Assembly (NCBI GenBank): GCA_949316235.1
Contig: OX438758.1
Coordinates: forward strand, 17,827,194-17,891,193
Direction: 5' to 3'
Origin: Oegoconia quadripuncta
Lineage: Eukaryota; Arthropoda; Insecta; Lepidoptera; Autostichidae
DNA: 64,000 nucleotides
Position numbers and translations under genes: made by a program. Positions 34,600-45,405 of this stretch are shown here, piece by piece. Every line of letters begins with the position of its first letter. Within the stretch, counting starts at the first letter, position 1. The notes beneath the pieces were generated by a model. That model searched no databases. It was given only the letters and a program-made list of their open reading frames with translations, and had not been told where the DNA came from.

Positions 34600-34945
34600 A
34601 TAAGAAATAAATAACACCTTAAAATATTCCGAGGCACATCACGCCGCTACGCGTATTAACAATAGAACTTATATTGTCGGCTGATGTGTCCAGAACGTGG
34701 TAAGGTGAATTATACGTTGCCAGAATTGTCAATAGTAAATCAAAGTTTAAGGATAACTAAAACCTCTCCCTCCAAAAGTAATCCGGGTATAAGAGGCTTA
34801 TTCCGGGTACGATACACAAAATAATATATATTTTGCAGAAATCTATCTATAATATGTGTACCTAAGATCGCTATGGGACCAAGTATCAGCAGTTAAATAT
34901 ATATATCAACCGGGAATAGCTAGGTATATCATCTATGTATATTAT

Positions 34946-35010
34946 ATATTGTATAAGTATGCATTTATGTTTATACATACATAAAACATAAATGCATACT
35001 TATACAATAT
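34946..35010. repeat. 65-bp hairpin
   Basis: ATATTGTATAAGTATGCATT..AATGCATACTTATACAATAT; perfect 27-bp arms around an 11-base loop. Confidence 0.85.
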
Positions 35011-35059
35011 CTGGTAGGTAAGTAGGTATAACAAATTGGCATCGAGCCCCAATATGATT

Positions 35060-35290
35060 TTGGTCAATTTGGAGTTGAGACCCAATGGGGCCCCGGAGCT
35101 CTATCAGACTGGTGGCTTCACTGGTCAACAGCTCATTATAAAGTGGTGATAAAGGCCGGTACATACCTCGCTCAAAGTATAAGTATCCAGCGCAGTAATG
35201 GAGTCAGCATCTTGGGCACTCTCCCACCCAGGCCCAACTTATGCCATCTTCTAAACTACCTAAGTGAGGTGATGCAGGCTCTTTAGGTTA
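35060..35290 (+). pseudogene. Retroelement pol C-terminal remnant, copy 4
   Basis: One plus frame gives VVIKAGTYLAQSISIQRSNG then VSILGTLPPRPNLCHLLNYL and a stop near 35286. It aligns with the copies at 6504, 22950 and 26250 but is the most diverged. Confidence 0.45.
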
Positions 35291-35294
35291 GTTG

Positions 35295-35990
35295 TTTAAG
35301 TCAGGTTAATTAGTTTTATAAAATTGATAGTGGTGTATAGTACAGATTAGAATTTTATTGTACCTTATTGCTTTATGTTAAAAAACTATGTGTCATGAGT
35401 TGATGATTTATTCCAGTTTCACTATATGGACACGCGCAAAAACATGTATAGTGTCGACAAAGTAACATAGATTTCCTTAACGTATGTGTCCAAATTCGCG
35501 TGTCCAGTTGATGACACACAGTTATACTTACCTATTTATTTGTGCTAATAAAACAAATAGTGATATAACATTTGTAATAACCCATTCTTGACTGCTGCCC
35601 TAATGCAAGAACGTAAATTCATTTCTGCTGACTTGCCTGCTTCTCGACATCTGACTTAATTCAACCAACTTAATTCCGAGACAGAATTCTCTACTTGAAC
35701 TGGCCAAGCTGGTTCATGAATTAATTAACTGTGAAATTGGTGTCTGCCACTCCGCACTGAGCAGTGACTATTTTAAATAAAGCTGTACTTTCTCCTAACA
35801 CTTAATATACTTGCATTAACTTTTCTGAATCTGACGTTACCCGTGGTGTTTCATATTTAAGAGTAGAGAAAGTTTTACCTAATTTCCTTGTGTTAAACCA
35901 TTCTCATTTGCGAAAGGGGCAGACTACTTTTCAGGTCATGTATGAGGAGAGATGACTACGCCTTTGTGCTCGCCCTAAAGTGTTATATTC
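35295..35990. other. Unassigned AT-rich DNA
   Basis: No gene or matched repeat. ATGGACACGCGCAAAAACAT (35427) and GTGTCCAAATTCGCGTGTCC (35485) form a weak inverted pair. Confidence 0.3.
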
Positions 35991-35994
35991 ACGC

Positions 35995-36575
35995 AGTTGT
36001 CATGGACATGTTGCGTACTGGATATTTTACGTAATGTAATTTTGCGTCATGGTAATATCAATTTTGCGGTAGTGGACATGTTGCGTAGTACATTTAGCGT
36101 TGCGCAGTTTTTCATTACGGTCATATACATTTTACGTAGGACATTTTATGTACTGTTATTTTGCGTTATTTTTACATAGAATTATTTTGCGATGTTAATT
36201 TTGCGATAGCGGACATTTTCCGTAGTGTCTTTTTGCGATATGGCCACATCAACTTTGCGTAGCGGACATTTTACGTAGTGCCACTTTTCGTTATGTTATA
36301 TCAAGTTTGCGTAGTGGATCCGTCGGATTATATTGCTCTGTCATGTTAATTTTGCAATAGTGGACATTGTCCGTTGTTTCATTTTGCGATATAACCACAT
36401 CGATTTTGCGTAGCGGACATTTTACGTAGTGGACATTTTACATAATGTCATTTTGGGTAATGGTCATTATTAATGTTGCGTAGGACATGTTACGTTATGT
36501 CATTTTGTGTTATGGTCATATAAATTTCACATTTTGTGTAGTAGAAAGTTTGCTAAGCGGACATTTTCCGGGGTT
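35995..36575. repeat. Degenerate tandem repeat (GCGTAGTGGACATTTTACGTA units)
   Basis: Phrases GGACATTTTACGTAGTG, TCATTTTGCGATATGGTCA and TATCAATTTTGCGTAG alternate through about 580 bases with many substitutions and small indels. Roughly ten degenerate units of 50-65 bases can be read. The one open frame across it (35997-36179) is an artefact of the repeat. Confidence 0.75.
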
Positions 36576-36579
36576 CAAG

Positions 36580-37285
36580 GTAGAGTCATGACATAAACTT
36601 GACAGTAGTGTTATGACAACTTTTAGTTTTGAATCTTCTTTGATTCTTCTAACTGGTCGTATTCTTCAAGAACAATACAAAACACCCGAATGATTCCCGA
36701 AAGGTCGCTATATAATATTTATCGTATAATCCATTCCGACTGATTGCGCGCACCCGCGCGCCGACATTGAGCTATCGTGGTACCGATATTAAATTGAACA
36801 CCCTCTATATGAAATTCGTGTATTTTAAATTATGACGTGCTAAATTTTCATCGGTTTTATATCACGCGTAATTGGATTTTTGATGTGTGATTGAACTCCC
36901 GACTGCGTTAATGGTTTTCATAGAGTCCTTGTAGCGTTATTTGATTGCGTTTTTGATTAAAATGAAACTAAAGTGAAATGGAAATGTAGGTCTGCGGCTT
37001 AATTCATTTCTAATAATATTTATTTACACAGACAATTGTTTGTTTGTAAACTTTATTGTGCAAAAAGAAAATACATAAATTTTACATAATAATGGTTAAC
37101 TTACTTATTTTATTATCCCATTGTCCATCTAACATACCTATATAAAGTCTAACAAAATTAAGCCGACAAACATTGCAGAGTGTATGTATAGGATGTACCT
37201 ATTACGAAAACAATAAAAAATAAAACATTAAAGTTAACAGATTTAATTCAAAAAATAAAATTTAGAAATGTAAATTTTGTGAGTT
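36580..37285. other. Unassigned DNA with a short GC-rich spot
   Basis: GATTGCGCGCACCCGCGCGCCGAC at about 36742 stands out against AT-rich DNA. No gene recognised. Confidence 0.3.
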
Positions 37286-37289
37286 GGAC

Positions 37290-37470
37290 CTTAATGGCCG
37301 CGCGCTCTAAGTACTTTGCTACAACACACAAACACGTGCCGCGGTATCTTTGAAGGCGCCGAAAAGCGACCACTCGCCGTTCGCCGCCGGCGCTTGCCTC
37401 GGCTTGACTTGCTGTGATTGGTTGCACCCTGTGCCACATGTGCCCCGCCACCTCTTTTGGCGTCTTCCAA
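37290..37470. promoter_or_regulatory. CpG-rich island, possible promoter or exon
   Basis: GC content rises sharply over 37300-37460 with many CpGs, a reverse CCAAT (GATTGG) at about 37416 and GCCGCCGG-type runs. A minus open frame 37451-37248 passes through it (ASAGGERRVVAFRRLQRYRG). It could be a host promoter, a 5' exon or a GC-rich repeat. Unassigned. Confidence 0.25.
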
Positions 37471-38180
37471 ATGAAAGTTGCCCGTTTTTTCTCAGTGATT
37501 AAATAAGGTACAATCGAAGTGAAGTAAGTCTGTTAATGTATTTTCATTTGCACTTACATTTAATTTTTTTACTCGGAAACAAAATTTTTAAGGCTAGTTT
37601 TTTTAATGAATATATTATTTTATTGTCATGTACGTGCAATTTCCAAAGTTTGTCGGGTTAATTTTGTTAGAACTTATATATTCCGACCAAGATGGAAGCA
37701 TGCCGTGTTCTCATTACCGCATAGAAATCATCAACCCTGTTCTCAGCTAGCATACGAAGCACAATGCCTTTCCATACGAACCCTTTACGCGACTGGTAAT
37801 CGAACACCTAACATAGGAAATCCATGAAATTGTCACGTGATCTTATTATTATTCCTTCAATGTTCTTATTACAGTCAATTGGTTCTGACATTAACCTTGC
37901 TTTGAACTCCCAGTAGGCAATGTACACACGAACCCCCTATAAACGTCACTACCCCCAATACCCTCTATTTTTATTGTATTGTAGAACATTAAAAGGGTTG
38001 GCAAGTATCGGAATTACGCCATAAAAGTGGAATGTTTGGGTTATACGCTTCAATAATTGCCGTCTCAAATCGAAAGAGATTTTGGGTAGCAATAACAATA
38101 CTAGCCGATAACGGTCGGGTCATAGGAATTGCGCACATGTATTAGTTTACATTTAATATTGGTTTCGGTGGAGTAGTTAT
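37470..38180. other. Unassigned AT-rich DNA
   Basis: No gene recognised. A 73-codon open frame at 37606-37827 shows no known domain. Confidence 0.3.
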
Positions 38181-38185
38181 CTGTT

Positions 38186-38443
38186 TTGGTAATGACAGTG
38201 TGGGAGAAAGTTTTCTTTGTTATACGAAATTGCTTAGACAACAAACAAATATACACTGGCGAAATCACTTTGACAGGCATAATCACTGGTGTCTGTAGCT
38301 GTGGAATAAATAGATATCTATCGCTGCCTAGATTAATTACAGATGCGCGCAAAGTGCGGGGAGAAGACACCAGCCATCCTTTGCTAATTGAGTCTACTCC
38401 AAAGCGAGCAAAGATTGAAAGTTTTTTGGAAAAGACAGAATAG
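38186..38443 (+). other. Open frame, unassigned
   Basis: 85 codons, ending LITDARKVRGEDTSHPLLIE then STPKRAKIESFLEKTE and a stop. The C-terminal half has protein-like composition. It could be the end of a decayed retroelement ORF. Not recognised. Confidence 0.25.
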
Positions 38444-38507
38444 AAGAAGAATTACAACAAGTGAAATACGAGGACTTGCTTGTTGCTTGCTTGAGGACTG
38501 TGGATAT

Positions 38508-38665
38508 TAGATAACGGATAAACATACATAAATATTAATATAAACATCCATGACTCGGGAGTAAATGTTCGTATTCATAATACAAACATTTACCCCTAAC
38601 GGGATTCGAACCTGCAACCGTGGGTTTCACTGACAGGGTCGCTATCTACTACACAACGATTTTTA
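38508..38665 (-). repeat. tRNA-SINE family 2, subtype b, 3' truncated
   Basis: The minus strand begins near 38660 with the tRNA head (GTGTAGTAGATAGCGACCCT; B box GGTTCGAATCCCG) and continues into the shared body CATTTACTCCCGAGTCATGG. Confidence 0.8.
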
Positions 38666-38811
38666 AAGATCTGGCGTCGCCTCTTTTGAGGTCTCTGGTG
38701 ATACAACTGACAGCAACCTTGGGCAGCGAATTAGTCTTGTCATGCTGTCAATCTTTTGGGCACCATCACCTCACGGATTGATTTCGATTCAGTAATTCAC
38801 TCAAAGGGTTA

Positions 38812-39197
38812 TGTATACGCTTTTTCAATAAAGTTCCTGTTGATATACAAAATCTTCCTTTTAATAAATTTAAAGATACTATAAAACAGAAACTTATTAA
38901 GAAAGCATATTATAAAATATCAGATTATTTAGATGATAAACAATCATGGACATAACCAGCCCGTTCGCATAACCAGGCTATTTCACAATTAATAATGAAA
39001 TATTATAATATAAAATAATAATTAACAATTTTGTAATATAAAAACCTTTTTTTTTAAAAGAGCGACCTCACGAGTTTCTTGCTTGTTCTTCTCAGGGGAA
39101 AATTGCCTTTTGAACAAGCAGTAGCTATAAAAATGTAAAATCTGACTATTTTAAGTGTACCCTGTGTACCTACAAAATAAAGCATTTTTGATTTGAT
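38812..39197 (+). mobile_element. LINE ORF C-terminus and 3' UTR
   Basis: A plus frame ending at 38955 gives RFFNKVPVDIQNLPFNKFKD, TIKQKLIKKAYYKISDYLDD then KQSWT. It is a close relative of the copy at 30301. GAGTTTCTTGCTTGTTCTTC follows at 39075 and a (TTTGAT)n tail at 39186-39201. Confidence 0.75.
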
Positions 39198-39198
39198 T

Positions 39199-39470
39199 TG
39201 ATTATCGAAGTTAAGCAGTGTCTGGCGCGGTCAGTCCATGTATGAGTGATATTTTAATGTGAATTATTCCGTGCTTCGGAGGGCGTGTTAAATAGTCGGT
39301 CCCGGTCAAGTGGTTATGCCTACAGGTGCGGCTTAAAAATACTGATTGTCGGGTAGCCACTCGTCTGACAAATCCACCAATATGCACTGGGCCCATGTGG
39401 TAACCCATACCCTATCCCAGTGAAAGGAGGCTGGGCCTCAACGTACGGACGTGTAAGGCTGTGAAGATGT
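39199..39470 (+). repeat. 5S rRNA-derived SINE, copy 2
   Basis: CGAAGTTAAGCAGTGTCTGG then CGCGGTCAGTCCATGTATGAG is a diverged 5S internal promoter region. The body (GCGGCTTAAAAATACTGATT, GTCTGACAAATCCACCAAT, CCTATCCCAGTGAAAGGAGG) matches 16310-16450. It starts at the LINE tail. Confidence 0.7.
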
Positions 39471-39534
39471 TCGATTTCCGAGTTTTGTACATATTTCTTT
39501 TAATAGCACACCTAATTACACGATTTAGAACACG

Positions 39535-39790
39535 TCCGTCAGATTTCGCTTTCGTCAGACCTTTTTTTCCGTATAAGTCAGAATTCTGATACTGCTGACG
39601 AAGCAGTAATTGTCGTGATTCCGCTTTTGTCAGATCATTTATTTTTCACTATAAGTCACTGCTAGCGAAACGGCGATTGTCGTGGTTCCGCTTTCGTCAG
39701 ATCGTTTACTTTTCAGTATAAGTCACTGCTGACGAAACAGCAATTGTCGTGATTCCGCTTTCGACAGATCACTAAATTTTTAGAATAAGT
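39535..39790. repeat. 67-bp minisatellite, about 3.5 copies
   Basis: TTGTCGTGATTCCGCTTTCG recurs at 39610, 39677 and 39744, exactly 67 bases apart. Each unit also holds CAGTATAAGTCACTGCTGAC and a short CTGACGAAACAG-type palindrome. Edges fade into partial units. Confidence 0.85.
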
Positions 39791-40492
39791 CAGAGTTTAC
39801 TTTTCTTAGAAACTTTAATAAACAGAAAATTATCGTCATTAGTGAAACGTAAGCTAGAGACAGAGTTTGTATAGATACTCAGAAATGATGTTGCCGTCAA
39901 AACTTTGCAGGATTTTAACATAGGAATTTACTTTCACTTAGTTCGAAATACTGCCCAGGTAGCACATCGACGTCATTACGACGGCCATTATCCGTCCTTC
40001 ACGACGTAACTGACGTCATTATTCGACGTCACACATCCCCTTCAGATGACGTCAATTTGTCACAGCCTCACGACGTCACCTTCGACGTCATTTTAACGTC
40101 GATTTAGGACCAATATCGAACGTATGGATAAGGTACCTACTGACGTCATAATCACGTAACCACGACGTGAGCATAAGACGTCACCCACTGACGTCAGATA
40201 TATGCCTTCACGACGTCAATAGATTGTAGCAATATTAGACGTAGGTACCGACGCCTGTATTGATAGGTATACGTTCTGGTTATATACGGGTGAATATACC
40301 CAGATATAGTTAGTATACCTCTTGGTTATATAGAATATACGTAGCTATAGCATCGTGGCTACTACCTAGGGAGGGGTATTCGACCCCCGCGGGGTGAATG
40401 GGTATACTGAAATAAAATGCGAGAAGTAATTTTATTACTTACCAATTTATTAAAAAAATGTGTTTCATTTTATATAAATATATTAAAAATTT

Positions 40493-40918
40493 CTAAATTT
40501 TGATTGATCTCAGAACCTTACGCCTAAGTTGCTGGCGACTTGGTAAGTATCTCATTCTATAGAGTATATTTGAGACCTGCTTTGAATAAATTGGCAAAGT
40601 AGATGGTAAGTCATTATTAATATTTAAAGATGAACATGCACAAGAGTTAGAAATGCTATTATGTGCATTTAATACAGAAAAACTAGAAAATGTATGCTCC
40701 CCATTCACATCAGGGGCATCATTCTCGAAAAAAACACCATGTTGGAATGAGACAGAATCATGGTCATTACTTGGGGATAATGATCTACTTTGAAGAAGTA
40801 AATGATTAGAATCTGATGAAGTAGATGGTAAGTTACGTAAAGATGAACCTGTATGTGTTAGAATGATATTTTGCATATCCAATATAAAACTTATTTCAGT
40901 TTCTTTTGCTCTTCTCAT
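40493..40918 (-). CDS. Unassigned ORF inside the GACGTC transposon
   Basis: 141 codons on the minus strand. The N-terminus MRRAKETEISFILDMQNIIL could be helical. A Ser/Asn-rich low-complexity middle follows, then a short basic end (YLPSRQQLRRKVLRSIKI). The frame is open upstream to about 40960. It lies just downstream of the spliced exons below, and may be their last exon or a second gene. No domain recognised. Confidence 0.4.
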   Translation of the reverse strand: MRRAKETEISFILDMQNIILTHTGSSLRNLPSTSSDSNHLLLQSRSLSPSNDHDSVSFQHGVFFENDAPDVNGEHTFSSFSVLNAHNSISNSCACSSLNINNDLPSTLPIYSKQVSNILYRMRYLPSRQQLRRKVLRSIKI

Positions 40919-40973
40919 TAACTGCCGTTTACAAATTATACTTTTTCTTATATTTTATCTTCTCCATTTTCTT

Positions 40974-42840
40974 TAGTTTTGGTTTCGGACTTTTTTCACT
41001 CTTTCAGGAGCATGTTTTAACCATATTTTAATATCATCTTCAATTTCTTTTACTGTAAGTTGTAGAAATGACGCCCTCTGTAAAAAATATGTCAACATTA
41101 ACGACGGTTATAAGGTTTTGACGACCGATTGGTGTAGTGGATAGTGACCCTATCAGCGAAACCCACGGTTACGGGTTCGAATCCCGCGAGGGGTAAATGT
41201 TTGTGTGATGAATACCAACATTTATTCCCGAGTCTTGGATGTTTATATAAATATTTATGTATGTTTATCCGTTATCTAGTATCCGTAGCACAAGCTTTGC
41301 TTAGTTTAGGACTAGATGATTGGTGTAAGTGTCCGAAATATTTATTATTATTATTAACAGATATCCATCTGCTACACCGCTGCTCTACAAACAGACATAC
41401 AACCCAAGAATATATTAAAATAGTAACAAGAGCATTTGTGTTCGTGAAATATTTTTCGAAAAAATAATTGCTATGCATTCTACTACTGATATAGAAACAA
41501 AAACACCAAAAATTTGAATTATATCCATGTCTGTTCGCTCGCGCATCATGTAAAAACCGCAAGATGGATTTCGATGAAATTTGGTACACAGATAGAGCAT
41601 ATGCTAGGTACACATGCCGTGTACTGAATTTGAACTCACCTACAACACAATCACGGAGTCGCAGTTGACAAAATGCCTTTTTGTGTGCTTCCCATAAAAG
41701 TTGTACTGTTCAGCTAATTGGTCAGATATCACAAATTTCATAATTCGGGATATCTACTTTAATAGAGATATCGCGGCCTCCTATATTTTTGAAATAAGAA
41801 ACCTAAAAATTATATAAGTATATGATTTAATTATATAAGTAATCAGTAAGCCTATAAGGCAAAAAAAAGTAAAATAATGTGTCAAATAAATGAATTAAAA
41901 TCAAGTAATAAAAAAGTCTCACCAAATTGTCCCCATTTTCTTTAATGGCCAATAGTGCCTCATTAGCCTCCAGCTCCTCAGAATTTTTCAAGGGCAGTTT
42001 AAATTCTGGTTTCAAATTTGAAGTGCCTTTGATATTCTGCATTAAAATTTCCAATAATTGGTCATTTTGTTTTTATTATGCTTAATAATGTAATCACTTT
42101 TAATTGAAATCCTGTAATCAAAGTTATCACTTTATCAAGTAATGTCAGAACTTTGGATTGAAATCCTGTAATGAAAGGTATCACTTTATCAATAAAAAAT
42201 TACAATTAAATTTTAGAATTTATACCTGTTAAATTTGGTGCACACAATAATGACGCAGAAGTGTTATTTAAATTCTCTTGATATGGAGGAAGAGATAATT
42301 CGGCATCTTGTTCGACATCTACAAAAAATATTTGATTTTATTAAATAAATAAATACGAGGGTCAGAAACGACACAAGGTCATCTGATCCCAAACTACACA
42401 CAGCCTAAATTATGGGATTTTCTGGACATGTTTCAAGCCAAAAAGGGCCATTAGTTTTATCATGATTGAGCAAGAAACAAATAAACATCTAACTAAACTT
42501 TCGCATTTATAACATTACTATAGTTGGACTTGGAAGTAAGATAGGATATAGGTAATGTAATACCTTGCAGCATACTCGTACTGTCATTATGTAGAGAGAC
42601 ATCTGTATTTTCGATGACACCTCCTGAAAGAGCCGCTGAGAATATCTGTTGATATATAAAAAAATAAGTAGCTTAAACTTACAATCAAAGTAACTACCTT
42701 AGTAAAAAAAAAATAAGTAGTGATTTTATTAAGTGTATTTTGAGCATTTCTCACCTAAGTTTGGTGTTGAGGTCATCCGATTCTGTGTTGATTTTGTTGA
42801 TCGAGTCAGTCCAGCCAGTCCTTTTTGGCGATTGTTACCG
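40974..42840 (-). CDS. Spliced gene of unknown function inside the transposon
   Basis: Exon-like blocks with consensus borders on the minus strand: about 42840-42757 (ends with a GTGAGA donor); 42645-42564 (IFSAALSGGVIENTDVSLHN..); 42318-42226 (DVEQDAELSLPPYQENLNNT..); 42036-41923 (NIKGTSNLKPEFKLPLKNSE, ELEANEALLAIKENGDNL); and 41077-40974 (RASFLQLTVKEIEDDIKIWL, KHAPERVKKVRNQN, stop). Borders of 42645-42564 and 42318-42226 join in phase. 42318-42226 to 42036-41923 does not, so one exon is missed or the copy is damaged. The LPL..SEELEANEALL part recalls DUF4806-type proteins found in insect mobile elements, a weak resemblance. Function not assigned. Confidence 0.45.
41119..41360 (+). repeat. 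tRNA-SINE family 2, subtype b
   Basis: The head GACGACCGATTGGTGTAGTGG, B box GGTTCGAATCC at 41175, body CATTTATTCCCGAGTCTTGG and a (TTATTA)n tail at 41341-41359. Inserted into the GACGTC transposon, so it is younger than that element. Confidence 0.85.
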
Positions 42841-42849
42841 ACCCACCGT

Positions 42850-43890
42850 CTTCTTCACTGAACTGAATTATACTGAACATTACTTGTACAATATCTGAAT
42901 TAATTGTTATTCTGAAATTCCTAACCAATAAGTTTTGCAAATCTGTGCGCACGTGCTGGTCAAATTGGAGGGAAGGAAAGGAAGGAGGAAATCGAAAAGA
43001 ACAGATTTTCGTTATAATTCGCCATGTAGGATAGGCAAAAGGTTATATACCATACCGCCTAGTCTTTTATATTTCTCAGAGACTAACGTGTGTAGAAGGA
43101 AAAGAATCTTTCAGTGTTGCCTGTATCGCATAATCAATTGCGTCAATAGCAGTGAAGGACTTCAATCTATAAAATTAAAGCAAAGTCAAAACAATCAAAA
43201 ATGAATAAAATGTTAAACTCGATCGCAAAATATCGATTTAAAGCAAAGTAGTGGTTTAGATTGTATTGGTATTACATATGATAGTAATTATATCGATTTA
43301 ATAAATTTTCTGGTATTCAATACCCAATAGCAATAGCATCAATTGATATTTTATAAGTATTGTATTGTCTCTCCCATAAATAAAAGTCTTTCTTGGACGT
43401 TTCATTATACAAAAATCTTAATAATAAAACCTTATTCTCTAAAAGTCAAATCGTCCCTTTTGTTTATTATTATCTCTGTGTAGAGGCATTTCTGTCTTGC
43501 CAGAAAACCCTGCATCAAACGATACGCGCGAATTCGAACGACAGCATTTTGACATGATTTTATTCATCAGTAAATGAGATGTCTTGCGATTTTTTTATAT
43601 CTTCGAATTTTGATTGTTTTGAATTTGATAAGATATATTAATTGTTGTACAAAGTAACTAATATTTCTAAGAATGATTATACCCGCATTTAATCACAATA
43701 TTATATTATGTTGTCTTCTCCATAACGTTGTTTTTCATTCATGTACGAATCCGTCGTGCATAAAAAAAAACCTGAAGAGTTTGGTTGAACGTGCTAATCT
43801 CAGGAACTACTGATTCTAATTGATATTTTGTTTTGTGTTGGATAGTCAACTTTTGCATAGGGCCCTTTTCTCTGCAGGCCCATGTTGGCC
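42850..43890. other. Right interior of the GACGTC transposon, unassigned
   Basis: AT-rich. An 89-codon plus frame at 42935-43204 has a basic N-terminal run (GRKGRRKSKRTDF) but no recognised domain. It may hold the promoter and 5' exons of the minus-strand gene. Confidence 0.3.
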
Positions 43891-44269
43891 TCTTGGGCAG
43901 CGGCCATGTCTGGTACATATCACGGCAATAAATGACGTCAATTTGGTCGCCGTAATGGGACTAATATGGGACTGACCGCGAAATGACGTTACTAAGACGT
44001 ACAACTTCGACGAACAATAGGACGTCAAATGCAGACCTACGAATGCCCGTCATTATGACGTACAACGACGGTGTATATAGTACCGACCCTAAATTGACCT
44101 TAAAATGTCGTCGTAGTTCGTCATCAGACGTCATTGTGCTGCCTGGGTGTAAATATAGAGCAAAAGTTTCTTGGGATTTCATCGAACTTCGAGGTATCAG
44201 GTAGATATTTTGTTAATTGAAGAAGGTATATCTGATTTGTGTGTAAGCTACGGAAGTTATTGAAGCAGT

Positions 44270-44345
44270 CGAGCTTTATCCCATCGCGGTCAGTCCTTGG
44301 ATGGTCGATGCGACTAGTATAGCTTTATTTGCGGTCGAGAAATAG
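44270..44345 (+). repeat. 5S rRNA-derived SINE fragment
   Basis: ATCGCGGTCAGTCCTTGGATGG keeps the 5S box C region. The remainder is lost. Confidence 0.45.
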
Positions 44346-44849
44346 TCATTGATTCAAATTATGTCGAATGTGGTTAGTACTTACAAAATACAAAACAATA
44401 TACATATATGATATGTTCTGTAATCGTTAAATTTTTTTAGTGAGATTGACTTTCTAATTGTATAGGAATTGTAGGTGTCTTTCGCCAATTATTATTATTT
44501 CAAATTTTTCTCCTAAGTTTTCGTCATAATCTTGCTTGCATGTAGCTTGTAGCCAATGGTATTGTAGTGTGCAACAACTTCTGACGTGTTATGCGTTTTA
44601 TTATCAGTAAATGCACGAGGTGGAGACTGAAAAACAGCTATTTTACTGAGGCTCCAACCTATTTGTCCACTACGTTAGAAAATGTAACTATTATTAATGA
44701 TCATGATCATGTAGTATAATTTTTTTTAAGTGGATGAATAAATATCTTTTTATTTATTTTTATTTATTAATCCTCCTTTTAAGCATAAAAATGCCTGTGC
44801 CAGGAAGATCCATTCTTGTTTACTTAGGTATGATAGATAGCCAACATCA

Positions 44850-45010
44850 CCATATCAGCTGAAAGACATCCACTGCTGGACAAAGGCCTCCCCCAAAGAT
44901 CTCCATAACGATCGGTCCTGCGCTACCCGCATCCTGCGGCTTCCCACGATCTTTACCAAATCGTCGGTCCACCTCGTGCGCCACTCGAGAACCTTTCGAA
45001 GACGGCCGTC
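44850..45010 (-). mobile_element. RTE-type LINE 3' end
   Basis: CATATCAGCTGAAAGACATC then CACTGCTGGACAAAGGCCTC is the inverse of the GAGGCCT.TGT.CAGCAGTGG pol end that also appears at 48940 and 20730. The segment continues with GCGCCACTCGAGAACCTTTC-like pol sequence. Confidence 0.6.
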
Positions 45011-45254
45011 GGTCCTACGTTGTCATTTTTTCATTGGATATCGTCATTGAAGAACTTACATAATATCGCGCATATTTTTTGAGCTGTTTTCCACGTTGGA
45101 AGGTGTAGACATGTGGCATATGTTCCACAGAATACGTGTTCGGTCTTTAGCCGTAATTTTAAGATTCAAACTTGATATTTAATTAAAAGCTACTTTACAA
45201 TTTTCCCTCCAAAATTACAAGAAACTCTAAATGATCCAAGTGATGTGTGGTTTC

Positions 45255-45405
45255 GCCACATAAAAAGAATAGTATAACCAACCTGTATCTTCCTGTGGGT
45301 GTCGCAAAAGGCGACTAAGGGACTTTCTATGGGCAACTTAACCATAGCGATGGGCTCACCTCCTGTCACGTGTGCATTTTTGTATATTTCGTATATAAAT
45401 ATTGC
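45255..45405. repeat. Unnamed dispersed repeat, third copy
   Basis: GTGTCGCAAAAGGCGACTAAGGGAC and GGGCTCACCTCCTGTCACGT match the 5' and 3' parts of the repeat at 5468-5650 (read inversely). Confidence 0.45.

Larger units (their letters stand above)
39954..44147. mobile_element. 4.2-kb DNA transposon with CCCAGGYAGCAC termini and GACGTC arrays
   Basis: The left end CCCAGGTAGCACATCGACGTC and the right end inverse CCCAGGCAGCACAATGACGTC form clear terminal inverted repeats. Flanks share TG (39952-39953 and 44148-44149), a possible 2-bp target duplication. About ten GACGTC palindromes lie in the left 300 bases. Three exact copies plus several GACGT(A/T) variants lie in the right 240. The interior holds spliced minus-strand exons and a later SINE insertion at 41119. 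No DDE transposase was recognised, so it may be nonautonomous or of a class I cannot name. Confidence 0.7.

Noticed and set aside
35997..36179. 60-codon ORF
   Set aside because: It lies wholly in the degenerate tandem repeat and has low-complexity composition.
39535..39790. CRISPR array
   Set aside because: The repeats are continuous 67-bp tandem units with no unique spacers, in eukaryotic DNA.
39960..40260. CRE-driven host enhancer
   Set aside because: The GACGTC sites track the ends of an inverted-repeat element and no host promoter adjoins them.
41144..41467. 107-codon plus-strand ORF
   Set aside because: It reads through tRNA-SINE sequence; the same peptide recurs at 47772 in another SINE copy.
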